Below are positions 7,161 to 9,082 of a stretch of DNA of 9,082 nucleotides, one piece after another (position 1 is the stretch's first letter; the number at the start of each line of letters is the position of its first letter). The notes beneath the pieces are model-generated. The model did no database searches. It was not told the DNA's origin and was given only the letters and a program-made list of their open reading frames with translations. The DNA is from GCA-002715885 sp045561575 (GTDB taxonomy: Bacteria; Bacteroidota; Bacteroidia; Flavobacteriales; BACL11). The stretch lies in assembly GCA_045561575.1 (NCBI GenBank), contig JBJKXM010000028.1:1-9082 (forward strand), written 5' to 3'. A program made the position numbers and the translations under genes.

Positions 7161-9082
7161 TTATTGTAAAATTAACTTCTTAGTTATAAATCCTTCCTTC
7201 ATTTTAAATCTTACAAAATATACTCCGTTTGAATATTTAGATAAATCTAAATTATTTGAATACTTCAATGTATTTGAATCAATATTTTCGTTAAAAATTC
7301 TATCTCCTAATACATTGACAATAGAAACAGAAGATATTTTGTTATTTGTATTAACAAATTCAATATTTAATATTCCTCTAGTTGGATTAGGATATACTAA
7401 CATATTTTCAAACGCTATATTCTCAACACTAGTTGAAGTATATACATATTGATTACTCCAATCTGAACATCCATTAGCATCAGTTACTATACACCAATAT
7501 GTTCCACTTGAATCTGGTAATATTGATTGAGTTAAGTCACCTGTATTCCATTCATATGTATATGGAGGAGTTCCTGTAGTAGCAGTAGCTGTAAGAGTAT
7601 CTCCATTTTGAGTTACTGTTGCATCACTTACTCCTTCATATATTGTAAGGTCTAAAGTAACTGTACTATCACAACCATTTACATCAGTATAAACATTAGT
7701 GTATGTTCCTGTTGAATCATAAGTTACACCATCCCAATCAAATGAATCACAAGCTGAAATCGTAACTGTTGATGATGAACTATTATTAATTGTAAGATCT
7801 AATGTAACTGTACTATCACAACCATTTACATCAGTATAAACATTAGTATATGTTCCTGTTGAATCATAAGTTACACCATCCCAATCAAATGAATCACAAG
7901 CCGTAATCGTAACTGTTGATGATGAACTGTTTCCTAAAATAGTAAGGTCTAAAGTAACTGTACTATCACAACCATTTACATCAGTATAAACATTAGTGTA
8001 TGTTCCTGTTGAATCGTAAGTCACTCCATCCCAATCAAATGAATCACAAGCTGAAATCGTAACTGTTGATGATGAACTGTAATTAATTGTAAGATCTAAA
8101 GTAACTGTACTATCACAACCATTTACATCAGTATAAACATTAGTATATGTTCCTGTTGAATCGTAAGTCACTCCATCCCAATCAAATGAATCACAAGCTG
8201 TAATCGTAACTGTTGATGATGAACTATAATTAATGGTTAAATCAAGTGTTACTGTACTATCACAACCATTTACATCAGTATAAACATTAGTGTATGTTCC
8301 TGTTGAATCATAAGTCACTCCATCCCAATCAAATGAATCACAAGCTGAAATCGTAACTGTTGATGATGAACTGTAATTAATTGTAAGATCTAAAGTAACT
8401 GTACTATCACAACCATTTGTTCCAGTGTATACATTAGTATATGTTCCTGTTGAATCGTAAGTCACTCCATCCCAATCAAATGAATCACAAGCTGAAATCG
8501 TAACTGTTGATGATGAACTGTAATTAATGGTTAAATCAAGTGTTACTGTACTATCACAACCATTTACATCAGTATAAACATTAGTATATGTTCCTGTTGA
8601 ATCATAAGTTACACCATCCCAATCAAATGAATCACAAGCTGTAATCGTAACTGTTGATGATGAACTATTATTAATTGTAAGATCTAATGTAACTGTACTA
8701 TCACAACCATTTACATCAGTGTATACATTAGTGTATGTTCCTGTTGAGTCATAAGTTACACCATCCCAATCAAATGAATCACAAGCTGTAATCGTTACAG
8801 TTAAGAATGGATCACAACAGATTAAATAACTAAAAGATTGACTATCAACATCTCCTAGTTCAGATGTAATAGTTGTTGTAAAATTAAGTGATGTTGTGTT
8901 TGGATTAACAAATAAATTGTTAAATGTTGCAGTCGAAACGTATCCATTAGTAGATGAATTTCCATCAGCAGGACTAGTTGCTAAGATACTTACACCACCT
9001 CCAATTGTATTTGTAACAGCAAATGTACCAAGTACATTTCCTAAAGAATCTACAGATTCAATTTCAAAATCATCAAGACTAT
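7161..9082 (-). CDS. Large T9SS-exported cell-surface repeat protein, N-terminus beyond window
   Basis: The frame is open from the right edge to the TAA at 7163-7161, giving 639 visible residues; the true start is outside. Residues 1-93 (starting SLDDFEIES) are an unrecognised beta-rich segment ending SYLICCDPF. Residues 94-481 hold eight near-identical 49-residue repeats (TVTITACDSFDWDGVTYDST...GCDSTVTLDLTIN), each with two cysteines. Residues 482-559 are a PKD/SprB-like module (TGTPPYTYEWNTGDLTQSI, then VTDANGCSDW). The last 80 residues are a type A T9SS sorting domain: YPNPTRGILNIEF, VSIVNVLGDRIF, LDLSKYSNGVYFVRF and KKLILQ. Known of the family: such proteins cross the outer membrane by the type IX (gliding/Por) system and are attached or released. 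Adhesin or surface-layer function is inferred only from architecture. The first 567 visible residues contain no Lys, Arg or His. A GTG at 8465 inside repeat 3 is not a real start. A terminator follows at 7105-7141. Confidence 0.92.
   Translation of the reverse strand, partial: SLDDFEIESVDSLGNVLGTFAVTNTIGGGVSILATSPADGNSSTNGYVSTATFNNLFVNPNTTSLNFTTTITSELGDVDSQSFSYLICCDPFLTVTITACDSFDWDGVTYDSTGTYTNVYTDVNGCDSTVTLDLTINNSSSSTVTITACDSFDWDGVTYDSTGTYTNVYTDVNGCDSTVTLDLTINYSSSSTVTISACDSFDWDGVTYDSTGTYTNVYTGTNGCDSTVTLDLTINYSSSSTVTISACDSFDWDGVTYDSTGTYTNVYTDVNGCDSTVTLDLTINYSSSSTVTITACDSFDWDGVTYDSTGTYTNVYTDVNGCDSTVTLDLTINYSSSSTVTISACDSFDWDGVTYDSTGTYTNVYTDVNGCDSTVTLDLTILGNSSSSTVTITACDSFDWDGVTYDSTGTYTNVYTDVNGCDSTVTLDLTINNSSSSTVTISACDSFDWDGVTYDSTGTYTNVYTDVNGCDSTVTLDLTIYEGVSDATVTQNGDTLTATATTGTPPYTYEWNTGDLTQSILPDSSGTYWCIVTDANGCSDWSNQYVYTSTSVENIAFENMLVYPNPTRGILNIEFVNTNNKISSVSIVNVLGDRIFNENIDSNTLKYSNNLDLSKYSNGVYFVRFKMKEGFITKKLILQ
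7638..8801 (-). repeat. Eight tandem 147-bp coding repeats
   Basis: A 20-base segment, CCATCCCAATCAAATGAATC on the plus strand, recurs exactly at 7729, 7876, 8026, 8173, 8320, 8467, 8614 and 8761, a spacing of 147 bases except for one 150-base step (7876 to 8026) caused by an extra codon (ILGN instead of INY/INN). Numbering from the N-terminal side, the first unit lacks the SSSS linker and the third reads YTGTNGCDS where the others read YTDVNGCDS. Protein units are nearly identical, and most variation is synonymous or confined to TIT/TIS and the linker. Blocks of units share the same synonymous variants, which indicates recent duplication within the array. Confidence 0.97.

Noticed and set aside
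8463..8465. GTG as the start of the T9SS protein
   Set aside because: This codon is the Val of DWDGVTYDS inside repeat 3. The frame stays open with two further repeats and 93 more residues to the window edge.
7638..8801. CRISPR array
   Set aside because: The regular repeats are 147-bp coding units in one open frame with no unique spacers between them.

Overview
The window is AT-rich DNA from a member of the Bacteroidota, most likely a marine-type Flavobacteriales/Flavobacteriia bacterium. Three things point there: promoters of the TTTG/TAnnTTTG type, a surface protein ending in a type IX secretion (T9SS) type A sorting domain, and start codons preceded by A-rich sequence instead of a Shine-Dalgarno motif. 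Species cannot be named from the sequence.

Layout, left to right. (1) 1-1156, minus strand: the 5' 385 codons of a pabB-like aminodeoxychorismate synthase component I, cut off by the left edge. (2) 1206-1607, plus strand: a small exported SPOR-domain protein, divergent from pabB and convergent with infB; its stop codon and the infB stop share the bases TTAA. (3) 1604-5823, minus strand: the conserved transcription/translation operon rimP-nusA-infB, with 7- and 10-base gaps between genes. Its promoter (about 5877-5912) is an excellent Bacteroidota match, and the short leader carries a perfect 9-bp hairpin followed by a T-run just before the rimP start. (4) 5924-7063, minus strand: a lipoprotein with an NTF2/SnoaL-like domain and TPR-like helices, function unknown. 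It is preceded by a short 15-bp CAA-rich tandem repeat and a strong 15-bp-stem terminator. (5) 7161-9082, minus strand: the C-terminal 639 residues of a large T9SS-exported repeat protein, running off the right edge. It has eight near-identical 49-residue cysteine-paired repeats, a SprB/PKD-like module and the sorting domain.

How the genes relate. rimP, nusA and infB act together in 30S ribosome maturation, transcription elongation/termination and translation initiation, and are co-transcribed. pabB (folate), the SPOR protein (probable peptidoglycan binding), the lipoprotein and the adhesin-like protein are independent neighbours. Every intergenic gap is 100 bases or shorter, so no long gene-free stretch exists. 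No RNA genes, CRISPR array or insertion sequence were seen.

Most of the window is ordinary core genome. The parts worth a second look are the attenuator-like leader of rimP-nusA-infB, the recent multi-step expansion and extreme composition of the surface repeat protein, and the leader/promoter arrangement of the lipoprotein and SPOR genes.
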